From: Metallococcus carri
GTDB lineage: Bacteria; Actinomycetota; Actinomycetes; Actinomycetales; Dermatophilaceae
DNA: 64,000 nucleotides
NCBI RefSeq assembly: GCF_011440275.1
Contig: NZ_JAAOIV010000003.1
Span: forward strand, 248,001 to 312,000
Direction of reading: 5' to 3'
Every line of letters begins with the position of its first letter. Position 1 is the stretch's first letter. This document shows positions 51,382-59,147 of this stretch, in pieces. Both the position numbers and the translations under genes were made by a program. The notes under the pieces were generated by a model, which worked only from the letters and a program-made list of their open reading frames with translations, was not told the origin of the DNA and ran no database searches.

Positions 51382-52176
51382 GCCGGTCTTCTCGCCGCGC
51401 TTCTTCTTGGCGCGGTCCACGCTCTGCTGCAGCGCGGCGAGCAGGTCGATGACCTGGCCATCGTCGTCGGCGGCCTCCGGCGGCGTCGCGACCTCGCCGC
51501 CCTCCAGCTTGGCCTGCACGACCGCCTTCACCGCTTCCTCGTAGTCGTCGGTGTAATCCTCCGGCTCGTAGTCACCGGCCATCGACTCCACGAGCAGGTG
51601 CGCCATCTGCACTTCCTTCTTGTTCGGCTCGGCCGGCTCCTCGTCCAGCACGCCGAACTCCGCCGGCCGCACCTCGTCGGGCCACAGCAGCGTCTGCAGC
51701 ACGATCACGTCGTCGCGCACGCGCAGCACCGCGACCGTCATCCGGGTGCGCAGGCTGACGGTGACCAGCGCCATCCGGTCGGTGGAGCTCAGCGCCTCGC
51801 GCAGCAGCGCGTAGGGCTTGATCGCGCTCTTGTCCGGCTCGAGGTAGTAGCACTTGTCCAGATAAAGGGGGTCGATCTGGTCGGCCGGCACGAACTTGTC
51901 CACCGCGATCTCCTTGGTCGTGGAGATCGGCAGATCGGCCAGGTCCTCGTCGGTGAGCACCACCATCTGACCGTCCGGGGTCTCATAGCCCTTGGCGATG
52001 TCGTCATAGGACACCTGCTCGCCGTCGATGGAGCAGACCCGCTGGTATTTGATCCGGCCGCCGTCCTCGCGGTGGACCTGGCGGAATTGCACGTCGTGGT
52101 TCTCGGTCGCCGAGTACAGCCGCACCGGCACGTTGACCAGTCCGAACGACACCGCGCCCTTCCAGATGGCTCGCAT
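51379..52176 (-). CDS. ku: Non-homologous end-joining protein Ku
   Basis: Homodimeric DNA-end-binding ring protein of bacterial NHEJ. 265 residues starting MRAIWKGAVSFGLVNVPVRLY, the invariant Ku N-terminus, with bridge-region and YYLEPD segments. The Lys-rich C-terminal tail is short (RAKKKRGEK), giving limited extra DNA contact. Divergent from the ligase gene with 17 bp between ATGs. Confidence 0.97.
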   Translation of the reverse strand: MRAIWKGAVSFGLVNVPVRLYSATENHDVQFRQVHREDGGRIKYQRVCSIDGEQVSYDDIAKGYETPDGQMVVLTDEDLADLPISTTKEIAVDKFVPADQIDPLYLDKCYYLEPDKSAIKPYALLREALSSTDRMALVTVSLRTRMTVAVLRVRDDVIVLQTLLWPDEVRPAEFGVLDEEPAEPNKKEVQMAHLLVESMAGDYEPEDYTDDYEEAVKAVVQAKLEGGEVATPPEAADDDGQVIDLLAALQQSVDRAKKKRGEKTG

Positions 52177-52193
52177 ACGGGCAAGATTGCCCC
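52177..52193. promoter_or_regulatory. 17-bp ku/ligase intergenic region containing a 14-bp palindrome
   Basis: GGGCAA-GA-TTGCCC spans 52179-52192, between ATG 52176 (minus) and ATG 52194 (plus). Read leftward, CAATCT lies 7 nt before the ku ATG; read rightward, CAAGAT lies 6 nt before the ligase ATG. It could be a symmetric -10 or a shared operator. Confidence 0.5.
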
Positions 52194-53141
52194 ATGCGCC
52201 CGATGCTCGCCACACCCGCATCGCGGGTGCCGACCGGCGAGGACTGGCGGCACGAGGTCAAATGGGACGGCATGCGGGCCCTGCTGGACGTGCGCGACGG
52301 CGCCGTGCGGGTCACCTCCCGCACCGAACGTGATGTGACCGTCGCCTTCCCCGAGATCGTCGCCCCCGCGGCCGGCCTGACGATGTATGCCGACCTGTTG
52401 CTCGACTGCGAGATCGTCGTCATGACCGCGGGTCGCCCCTCGTTCGGCGCGCTCGCCGAAAGGTTCAACGTGACCGGACCGCAGGTGGCGGCGGCCCTCG
52501 CCGCGTCCGCGCCTGTCACCGCGATCGTCTTCGACGTGCTGCGGGTGATGGGTCGCGAGGTGACCACCCGCCCGTGGGCGCAGCGTCGTGAACTGCTCGA
52601 GGGCGCCGGCCTGGGCTCACGCTGGGTGCAGGTGCCGCCGGTCTTCACCGACGGCGTGGACCTGATGGAGGCGACCGCTGCTCAGGGCTTGGAGGGCGTG
52701 GTGTCCAAGCGGGTCGGCTCGATCTACCGCCCGGGCGTGCGCAGCGAGGACTGGCGCAAGTCGGTGCACCGGCTGCGCGACTCGGTCATCGTCGTCGGCT
52801 GGCGACCGGAGACCGGCGGCTCCGCGCTGGGCGCGCTGCTGGTCGCCTCACCCTCCGCCGACGGGCTGGTCTTCCGGGGCCGGGTCGGCTCCGGCTTGGC
52901 CGGTGCGACCGGCGCGGCGTTGCTTCCCCGGCTCAAGGCGCTGGAGACCGACGAGTGCCCGCTGCGCGAGGCACCGCCGCGCGAGGACCGGGTCGGCACC
53001 CGGTGGGTGCGCCCCGAGCTGGTGGCCGAGGTGGAGCACCTGGGTCGCGGCGACGGCGGGCGGCTGCGCCAGCCGACCTGGCAGGGCCTGCGCACCGACT
53101 TCACGCCGACCGACCTCGGCATACCGAAGGAGGAGGGATGA
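52194..53141 (+). CDS. ATP-dependent DNA ligase (LigD ligase-domain type)
   Basis: 315 residues. Nucleotidyl-transferase motif I KWDGMRAL (Lys23 adenylated), motif III-IV region (DCEIV, FDVLR) and motif V region EGVVSKR are present, followed by an OB domain (WRKSVHRLRDSVIVVGWRP). Equivalent to the ligase module of mycobacterial LigD, as a separate polypeptide. It overlaps the polymerase gene by 4 nt (ATGA). Should seal ends brought together by Ku. Confidence 0.94.
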   Translation: MRPMLATPASRVPTGEDWRHEVKWDGMRALLDVRDGAVRVTSRTERDVTVAFPEIVAPAAGLTMYADLLLDCEIVVMTAGRPSFGALAERFNVTGPQVAAALAASAPVTAIVFDVLRVMGREVTTRPWAQRRELLEGAGLGSRWVQVPPVFTDGVDLMEATAAQGLEGVVSKRVGSIYRPGVRSEDWRKSVHRLRDSVIVVGWRPETGGSALGALLVASPSADGLVFRGRVGSGLAGATGAALLPRLKALETDECPLREAPPREDRVGTRWVRPELVAEVEHLGRGDGGRLRQPTWQGLRTDFTPTDLGIPKEEG

Positions 53142-54040
53142 ACGACAAGCAGCAGGTCGAGGTCGCCGGCCGCAGGCTGGCGATCGGCAATCTGGACAAG
53201 ATCCTCTATCCGGCCACGGAGACGACCAAGGGCGAGGTGCTGCACTATTACGCGACCGTCGCGCCGGTGCTGCTGCCGCAGCTCGCGCACCGGCCGGTCA
53301 CCCGGATCCGGTGGCCCGAGGGCGTGGGCGGCATCAGCTTCTTCGAAAAGAACCTGCCCTCCGGCGCACCCGACTGGCTCGACCGGGTCACCTTCGCCTC
53401 CAGCGGCAGCCGAGGGGGTGGCGATTCGGTCACCTACCCCCTGGTGGACGATCTGGCCGGGCTGACCTATCTGGCCAATCTCGCCTCGCTGGAGTTCCAC
53501 GTGCCGCAGTGGCGGGTGCAGGACGGGGATGCGGTCAATCCGGACCGGCTGGTGGTCGACCTGGACCCGGGCGCGCCGGCCGGCCTGCCCGAATGCGCCG
53601 AGCTCGCCCTGCTGGTGCGCGAGCGGCTCGCCGACCGCGGCTACGACCGCACCGTGCCGGTCACCTCCGGCTCCAAAGGACTGCAGGTGTATGCCGCCCT
53701 GCCGGGATCGGCGACCAGCGACGAGGTGCGTGACGACATGCGCACCCTGGCTCAGGAATTGACCAAGGCCCAACCCGAGCGGGTCGTGTGGAAGATGACG
53801 ACCTCATTGCGCAAAGGCAAGATCCTGCTCGACTGGAGCCAGAACACCGCGGCCAAGACGACGATCTGCCCGTATTCGATGCGCGGGAAGGATCGGCCCA
53901 CGGTGGCGGCGCCGCGCACCTGGGAGGAAATGGAACAGGGTGCCGGAGCACCCGACACCCTGCGCCAGCTCGATATCACCGAGGTGATGGACCGCCTCGA
54001 TGATCTCGGCGATCTGATGGCTTCGTTGACCGAAACCTAG
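53138..54040 (+). CDS. NHEJ primase-polymerase (LigD polymerase domain, PolDom)
   Basis: 300 residues of the archaeo-eukaryotic primase type. Catalytic DLD (141-143, in VVDLDPG), SGSKGLQVY and the PYSMRGKDRP segment match LigD PolDom, which fills gaps with (ribo)nucleotides at double-strand breaks. AAGGAGGAGGG precedes ATG 53138. No phosphoesterase module is encoded here, so the LigD functions are split and one may be missing. Convergent with lsr2, 3 bp apart. Confidence 0.94.
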   Translation: MNDKQQVEVAGRRLAIGNLDKILYPATETTKGEVLHYYATVAPVLLPQLAHRPVTRIRWPEGVGGISFFEKNLPSGAPDWLDRVTFASSGSRGGGDSVTYPLVDDLAGLTYLANLASLEFHVPQWRVQDGDAVNPDRLVVDLDPGAPAGLPECAELALLVRERLADRGYDRTVPVTSGSKGLQVYAALPGSATSDEVRDDMRTLAQELTKAQPERVVWKMTTSLRKGKILLDWSQNTAAKTTICPYSMRGKDRPTVAAPRTWEEMEQGAGAPDTLRQLDITEVMDRLDDLGDLMASLTET

Positions 54041-54043
54041 GAT

Positions 54044-54379
54044 TTACTTGTGAGCGGCGGCGTACGCCTCTTGCAGCTTCGCCGAAACCCGACCGCGGTC
54101 GCTCACCTGGTAACCGTTCGCACGGCCCCATTCGCGCATCCGGTTGAGATCGTCGCGACCGCCGGCGCTGGCGCCACGGCGCGCGCCGCTGCCGCCGCGG
54201 CGTCCGCTCACCTTGCGGCCGTGAGCCACCCAGGTCGCCAGGTCGTCGCGCAGCCGGGCCGCATTGCCCTTCGACAAGTCGATCTCGTAGGTGACGCCGT
54301 CGAGGCCGAAGGTCACGGTCTCGTCGGCCTCGGATTGATCGAGGTCGTCGACCAGCTGGATTTGCACACGCTGTGCCAT
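54044..54379 (-). CDS. lsr2: Nucleoid-associated protein Lsr2
   Basis: Xenogeneic-silencing, H-NS-like protein of Actinobacteria. 111 residues: N-terminal oligomerisation domain (MAQRVQIQLVDDL, YEIDLSKGNA), basic linker (RRGGSGARRG) and C-terminal DNA-binding domain with the minor-groove RGR motif (95-97). AGGAGT precedes the ATG. Upstream 74 bp are AT-rich. In M. tuberculosis lsr2 is beside clpC1, so the context is partly kept. Confidence 0.97.
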   Translation of the reverse strand: MAQRVQIQLVDDLDQSEADETVTFGLDGVTYEIDLSKGNAARLRDDLATWVAHGRKVSGRRGGSGARRGASAGGRDDLNRMREWGRANGYQVSDRGRVSAKLQEAYAAAHK

Positions 54380-54453
54380 GCAGTGACTCCTGTTCGTGAA
54401 TGGTCTGTCCGACCGAGATTAGCACGAACTATTGCGCCAATATCGCGCGGAGT

Positions 54454-54633
54454 TCAGGATTTATCGGCGCGCTTGTCCGCCGACATTTCGTCGGAATGTT
54501 CCTGCTCCCATTGCCGCTGCGCAATTCGCTCGCGGCGGTCGCCCTCCATGATGTGCTTCATGATGACGTAGAACAGGAAGAGCAGCCCGATCGTGGGCAG
54601 CAGGGTCAAAATGGCGGGCCACACGAAGTCCAC
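54454..54633 (-). CDS. Small membrane protein of unknown function
   Basis: 59 residues: one hydrophobic helix (PAILTLLPTIGLLFLFYVIM, about 6-25) followed by a charged tail (Glu/Arg/Lys/Asp) that would be cytoplasmic. GTG 54633 lies 1 bp after the TAG of the AlkA-like gene, so it is probably translationally coupled; an internal ATG (MKHIME) is a weaker alternative. No family recognised. Confidence 0.6.
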   Translation of the reverse strand: MDFVWPAILTLLPTIGLLFLFYVIMKHIMEGDRRERIAQRQWEQEHSDEMSADKRADKS

Positions 54634-54634
54634 C

Positions 54635-55510
54635 CTAAGCCTCGTGCGGCCCCGGCAGGTCGTTGACCTCGTGATCACCGAGAGCCCACAGGTGCTGCAC
54701 GGCATACGCCCGGTAGGGCCGCCACCGCTCGGCATCGCGCGCGGTCCGGTGCAGCTGACGCAGCGCGGCGGCCACGCCGAGGTCGGTCGCCGGGAAGGCG
54801 TCGGCATCGCCGAGACCGCGCATCGCGAGGTTCTCCACCGTCCACGGACCGATCCCCGGCAGTGCCAGCACCCGCGCACGCACCTGCGCCAGCGCTCCGT
54901 CGAGCAGGCCACCGTCGGCGAGCGCGGTCGCCACCGCACGGACGGTCGCGCGACGGCGGACCGGCATCGCGAGCGCCTCGTCGGCCACCGCGGCGATCGC
55001 CTCCGGGCGCGGCCACAGCTGGGTGAGCCCGCCGCCCGGGTCCTCGACCCGGTCGCCGGCGGCGTGCACCAGCCGGGCGGCGTGGGTGCGCGCGGCCTTG
55101 GTGGAAATCTGCTGGCCGAGCACCAGCCGCACGAGCAGTTCGGCCGGGTCGACCGTGCGCGGCACCCGCCGGCCGGGCGCCGCCGCGATCAACGGCGCCA
55201 GCAGGGGGTCTTGCGCCAGGCGGGTGTCGATGGGCCCAGGGTCAGCGTCCAGGTCAAGGAGGAAGCGGCATACGGCGATGAGCTCGTCGAGATCGTCGCT
55301 GGGGTGGATCGCGTAGCTGAGCTCGACGTGCTCGGCTCCGGGCCGCAGGGCGACGATCGCCGGCCCATGGGCGAGCCGGACGGTGCGGCGATAGGCGCCG
55401 GCACGCCATTCCTCGACGCCGGGCACGCCGGTCGCGACCAGGTGACCGAAGAGGTTGTCGGGCAGCAGCGGCGGGGTGAACGCCAGCCGCACGGTCCCGG
55501 TGCGGTTCAC
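54635..55510 (-). CDS. AlkA-type DNA-3-methyladenine glycosylase 2 family protein
   Basis: 291 residues of the HhH-GPD superfamily: N-terminal AlkA-like beta domain (about 1-95), LVRLVLGQQIST helix, helix-hairpin-helix LPGIGPWTVENLAMRGLG and catalytic Asp in FPATDLGV. Excises alkylated bases. GTG 55510 overlaps the panC stop (GTGA). With the ATL gene 8 kb away it makes a second alkylation-repair gene in the window. Confidence 0.9.
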   Translation of the reverse strand: MNRTGTVRLAFTPPLLPDNLFGHLVATGVPGVEEWRAGAYRRTVRLAHGPAIVALRPGAEHVELSYAIHPSDDLDELIAVCRFLLDLDADPGPIDTRLAQDPLLAPLIAAAPGRRVPRTVDPAELLVRLVLGQQISTKAARTHAARLVHAAGDRVEDPGGGLTQLWPRPEAIAAVADEALAMPVRRRATVRAVATALADGGLLDGALAQVRARVLALPGIGPWTVENLAMRGLGDADAFPATDLGVAAALRQLHRTARDAERWRPYRAYAVQHLWALGDHEVNDLPGPHEA

Positions 55511-56385
55511 TCCGCGTCGGCGACCGGACGCGGTCCACCGCCCGGACCGACGACCAGCGGCAGGTTGTCGATGAGGCGGGTGGTGCCGACCTTGCCGGCG
55601 ACCGCGAGCAGGGCCGGGCCGCGATACCACTCCGGCACCTCCTGCAGCGTCGTCGGATGCACGAGCACGAGGTAGTCGACGAGCACGAGCGGCTCCCGCA
55701 CGAGCACGTCACGGGCCGCCCGGCGGATCGCAGCGGGGCCGGCCTCGGCCATCTCGGCACCGGCGTTCAGGGCGCGCGAGAGGGACAGCGCGACCTCGCG
55801 ATCGGACTGCGACAGATAGGTGTTGCGGCTGGAAAGGGCCAGCCCGTCGGGTTCGCGCACGGTCGCCACCGGGACGATCCGGGTCGGGAAATCCAGATCG
55901 CGCACCATCCGCCGGATCAGCAGCAATTGCTGGGCATCCTTCTGGCCGAAGTAGGCGGCATCCGGCCGGGTGAGATGCATCAGCTTGGCGACCACGGTGA
56001 GCACACCGTCGAAATGCCCTGGGCGAGAAGCGCCTTCGAGCACCGAGCCGAGTTCACCGGCCGACACGCGGATGCCCGGTTCACCGTCCGGATAGACCAC
56101 ATCGGGGGTCGGCGCGAAGACCAGCGCGGCGCCATACTCCTCGCACAGGGCGACGTCGTCGTCGAAGGTGCGGGGATAGCGCGACAGGTCCTCGCCGGGC
56201 GCGAACTGCAGCGGGTTGAGGAAGATCGTGACGATGACGTGGTCGACGTCCTCCCGCGCGCGCTTGATCAGCTCGGCGTGACCGGCGTGCAGGGCGCCCA
56301 TGGTCATCGTGACGCCGACCGTCCCGGAGAGCGCGGCCCGGGCCTGGTGCAGTTCGTCACGGGTGTGCGCGACGGTCATCGGCAT
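55507..56385 (-). CDS. panC: Pantothenate synthetase (PanC)
   Basis: Joins pantoate and beta-alanine with ATP. 292 residues: MGALHAGH (HXGH signature 33-36), FLNPLQF, GxxRPGHFDGV (GASRPGHFDGVLTVV), FGQKDAQQ and the KMSKS-like LSSRNTYLS. AGGAGG lies 7 nt before ATG 56385; a second ATG six bases on is possible. Follows the DUF2520 gene by 11 bp, the same order as Rv3603c-panC. Confidence 0.96.
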   Translation of the reverse strand: MPMTVAHTRDELHQARAALSGTVGVTMTMGALHAGHAELIKRAREDVDHVIVTIFLNPLQFAPGEDLSRYPRTFDDDVALCEEYGAALVFAPTPDVVYPDGEPGIRVSAGELGSVLEGASRPGHFDGVLTVVAKLMHLTRPDAAYFGQKDAQQLLLIRRMVRDLDFPTRIVPVATVREPDGLALSSRNTYLSQSDREVALSLSRALNAGAEMAEAGPAAIRRAARDVLVREPLVLVDYLVLVHPTTLQEVPEWYRGPALLAVAGKVGTTRLIDNLPLVVGPGGGPRPVADAE

Positions 56386-56396
56386 ACGGCGTCCTC

Positions 56397-57272
56397 CTAG
56401 GACAGCTCCTCGAGCAGCGGCTGGACGGATTCGGCAGGCATGGCCCGCCGCCGAGCGGTGCGCATCGCGGTGGCGCGCGCCATCGCACGATAGGCCATCT
56501 CGACGTCCTCGCTGCCGGCGAGCACCCGCAGGTGCGCGGCGACGGTGGCGACATCGCCCCGCGACACCGGGCCGGTGAGCGCCTTGTCGCCGCGCTCGAG
56601 TGAGTTGTCCAGGCTGGCCTGCAGCAGCGGCGACAGCAGCCGGCTCGGGTCGTCGATGCCGACCTCGCGCAGCAGTTGCTGGGCCTGCGCGACGAGGGTG
56701 ACCAGATGGTTGGAGCCGTGACTGAGGGCAGCGTGATATTTCGGCCGGTCCTCTTCGGCGAGCAGGAACGGGTCGCCGCCGATGTCGATCGCGAGGGCCT
56801 GCCCGACGAGTTCGGCACCGGGTGAGGCGGTCACCGCGAAGGGCGTGCCGCTGATCCGCTCGAGGTCCTTGGGCGTGCCCGCGAAGGTCATCGCCGGGTG
56901 CATCGCGATGACGTCGCCGCCCGCGTGCAGCACCGGCTCGAGCACTGCCGTGCCGTGAAAACCGCTGGCGTGCACCACAAGTCGGCCGCCGTCCCAGGCA
57001 CCCTCGGTGGCGAGTCCCGCCGCGAGGGGGCCGAGCGCGTCGTCCGGCACGGTCATCAGCACCACCTCCCCGGCGCGCGCCACCTGCGGGATCGGCAGCA
57101 CCGGAACGCCCGGCAGCAAGGTCGCCGCGCGCTCCAGCGAGGCGTCGCTCGTAGCCGAGACGGCGACCACCTCGTGGCCGGCCGCGGCGAGGGCGGCGCC
57201 GAGGACCGAGCCGACCTTGCCGCACCCGATGATGGCGACGCGCAGGCTCGGTGGATTGTTCATGGCCGACAT
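56397..57272 (-). CDS. Rossmann-like / DUF2520 domain protein
   Basis: 291 residues: N-terminal Rossmann GCGKVGSVLGAALAAAGHEVV and C-terminal DUF2520 all-helical domain (HAALSHGSNHLVTLVAQ...). Resembles 6-phosphogluconate dehydrogenase-like oxidoreductases; such proteins accompany panC in Actinobacteria (Rv3603c) and a role in pantoate formation (ketopantoate reduction) has been considered, but is unproven here. ATG 57272 is favoured by TAGCGT 8 nt upstream; ATG 57263 is an alternative. Confidence 0.88.
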   Translation of the reverse strand: MSAMNNPPSLRVAIIGCGKVGSVLGAALAAAGHEVVAVSATSDASLERAATLLPGVPVLPIPQVARAGEVVLMTVPDDALGPLAAGLATEGAWDGGRLVVHASGFHGTAVLEPVLHAGGDVIAMHPAMTFAGTPKDLERISGTPFAVTASPGAELVGQALAIDIGGDPFLLAEEDRPKYHAALSHGSNHLVTLVAQAQQLLREVGIDDPSRLLSPLLQASLDNSLERGDKALTGPVSRGDVATVAAHLRVLAGSEDVEMAYRAMARATAMRTARRRAMPAESVQPLLEELS

Positions 57273-57286
57273 GATCGCCCACGCTA
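57273..57286 (-). promoter_or_regulatory. Putative leaderless promoter of DUF2520-panC operon (-10 TAGCGT)
   Basis: Minus-strand TAGCGT (57286-57281) ends 8 nt before ATG 57272; the divergent methyltransferase gene starts at 57292 or earlier. Confidence 0.45.
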
Positions 57287-57291
57287 GTGCG

Positions 57292-58209
57292 GTGCGCACG
57301 ATCGAACAGGCCTGGGGTGAGGCTCTCTACGGGCCGGACGGCTTCTATCGCCGCTCGGCGCCCGCCGACCACTTCGCGACCTCCGTGCAGGGGGTGCCCG
57401 GGGTGGATTCGCTTCTCGCCCAAGCCATTTCGGCGTATGCCGACCGCCTCGCCTGCACCTCGATCCTCGACCTGGGTGCCGGGCGGGGTGAACTGTTGCG
57501 GCAGCTGGCCGGCCTTCGGCCGGATCTGGTGCTCACCGGGTGCGATGTCGTGGCGCGGCCCGGCGGCCTGCCGGAGCGCATCGCCTGGCTGGAATCACCC
57601 GGCGGCGCGGCGCTGCCCGATCCTCTGCGCGATCTCGAGCAGACGCTCGTCGTCGCGCACGAATGGCTCGACGTGGTGCCCTGCCCGGTGCTCACCCGCA
57701 CCCCAAAAGCGTTGCGGCAGTTGACGATTGACGACTCCGACGGGCCGCTGGCCGAGGCCGCCGACCGAGCATGGGCGGAGCGCTGGTGGCCCGACGGCGA
57801 GGTGGTCGAGGTCGGGCGGCCGCGCGATGCGGCATACGGCGAACTGGTCTCCCGGGTGAGCAGTGGTGCGGTGCTCGCGATCGACTACGGCCACCTCGCG
57901 GGCGACCGGCCCTGGGGCGGCACGCTCGCCGGCTACCGGGCCGGCGTGGTGTGCCCGCCGCAGTTCGACGGCAGCACCGATATCACCGCCCATGTCGCGA
58001 TGGACAGCCTCGGCGCCACCCGGCTCGCGACCCAGGGCGAGATGTTCGCCGAGTTGCTCTCGCCGCCGGCGGCCCCGGCATACGGCCTGGCGCGCACCGA
58101 CCCGGCCGGCTATCTGGCTGCGCTGGCCGCTCGGTCGGCGTGGTCGGCGGCGACCGATCCCTGGGGTCTCGGCGGCTTCTGGTGGGCGACGACGGTGGTC
58201 ACTTCTTGA
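57292..58209 (+). CDS. MidA/NDUFAF7-like SAM-dependent methyltransferase
   Basis: 305 residues of the COG1565 (MidA) family. N-terminal YGPDGFYRR, SAM-binding LDLGAGRGELL (motif I) and the family-typical AHEWLDVVP and IDYGHLAGDRP are visible. The mitochondrial homologue methylates a complex I subunit; an orphan nuoD lies 0.9 kb downstream, which is suggestive only. Start could be GTG 57292 (chosen, family N-terminus), ATG 57271 or ATG 57262; the last would share CATG with a possible divergent start. Confidence 0.82.
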   Translation: MRTIEQAWGEALYGPDGFYRRSAPADHFATSVQGVPGVDSLLAQAISAYADRLACTSILDLGAGRGELLRQLAGLRPDLVLTGCDVVARPGGLPERIAWLESPGGAALPDPLRDLEQTLVVAHEWLDVVPCPVLTRTPKALRQLTIDDSDGPLAEAADRAWAERWWPDGEVVEVGRPRDAAYGELVSRVSSGAVLAIDYGHLAGDRPWGGTLAGYRAGVVCPPQFDGSTDITAHVAMDSLGATRLATQGEMFAELLSPPAAPAYGLARTDPAGYLAALAARSAWSAATDPWGLGGFWWATTVVTS

Positions 58210-59119
58210 TCCGGACGGACTGGGTGATCTTGTCCCAGATGTCGTTCGGCAGCGCCTTCTTGGTGTTCTTGCCGGCGTTGCGGGCGAGGAAGAGCAGCGC
58301 CGAGTGACCGTTGGAGGTGAAGGCGACCGCCCGCACATCGACCTTCTCCGGGTCACATTTCTTGGAGTCGGGATCGCCGACGGTCGCGGTGAGTTCGGAC
58401 TGCACGGCGGTGATCTTGCCCGGACCGACGGTGATCTGCTTGGTCGACGCGGTGCCGCGCGCTGCGTAGGTCTTCTTGTCCTTCTTGATCGCAATGTTGT
58501 TGGCGGCGTTGTTCACCACGGCTTCGGCCGCGTCGACCAGGTCGCGGCTGCCAATGTCGATGAAGCCGACGAAACCTTGCTGGTCGTTGCTGAGCGTCGG
58601 GCAGTTGCCCTCCCCGAACCGCGCGACATAGCGCGCAATGACCGACTTGTCGTCCGGGTTGTCGGGTGTCCAGCCGACATAACCCAGCTTGGCGGAATTC
58701 CAGTCGCCGGTGCTCGGCACGTCGAAGGCCGCGTCGTCGGTGCCCTCCTTGCCGACGATCGTCTTCCAGCCCGGCTGGGTGGCCGGACCGTACGCGGCCG
58801 CCGGGTCGGTGGTGCTCGAGGAACTGCTGGTGGACGAACTCTCGCTCGTGGTGGTTCTCTCCGTGCTGCTCTGAGCGGTCGTGGTCGGCCCGGTCGTGGT
58901 CTGGGCCTGCTGCGGCTCGTCACCGCCGGAGGTCACGGCATACACCGTGCCTGCGATGATCAAGGCGGCGATGAGCGCGCCGATGCCGATGATCAGGCCC
59001 TTGTTCGAGCCCTTGCCCGGCCCACCGCCATTGCGCGACTCGTCGTGCAGGTAGCGGTCGTAATAGCGGCTCTGCGGGTCGCCCGGCCCCTGCGCGTTTC
59101 CCCCCATGTGATCAGTCAC
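58199..59119 (-). CDS. Membrane-anchored extracytoplasmic protein of unknown function
   Basis: 306 residues. A Gly/Asp/Asn-rich cytoplasmic segment (1-38), one transmembrane helix ([20 protein letters not shown], about 41-60), a Thr/Ser-rich stalk (about 70-105) and an external globular domain (about 110-306) with a single Cys pair (NCPTL and KKCDPE). The type II topology with a TS-rich stalk is common for actinobacterial secreted domains. GTG 59119 follows TACCCT by 7 nt; ATG 59107 is possible. Its 3' end overlaps the methyltransferase by 11 bp. Confidence 0.8.
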   Translation of the reverse strand: MTDHMGGNAQGPGDPQSRYYDRYLHDESRNGGGPGKGSNKGLIIGIGALIAALIIAGTVYAVTSGGDEPQQAQTTTGPTTTAQSSTERTTTSESSSTSSSSSTTDPAAAYGPATQPGWKTIVGKEGTDDAAFDVPSTGDWNSAKLGYVGWTPDNPDDKSVIARYVARFGEGNCPTLSNDQQGFVGFIDIGSRDLVDAAEAVVNNAANNIAIKKDKKTYAARGTASTKQITVGPGKITAVQSELTATVGDPDSKKCDPEKVDVRAVAFTSNGHSALLFLARNAGKNTKKALPNDIWDKITQSVRIKK

Positions 59120-59147
59120 GTCGTTCAGGGTACCTAGACTGGCCGCC
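59120..59147. promoter_or_regulatory. Overlapping divergent leaderless promoters
   Basis: Minus-strand TACCCT (59132-59127) lies 7 nt before GTG 59119, and plus-strand TAGACT (59135-59140) lies 7 nt before ATG 59148. Only 2 bp separate the two -10 boxes. Confidence 0.55.
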
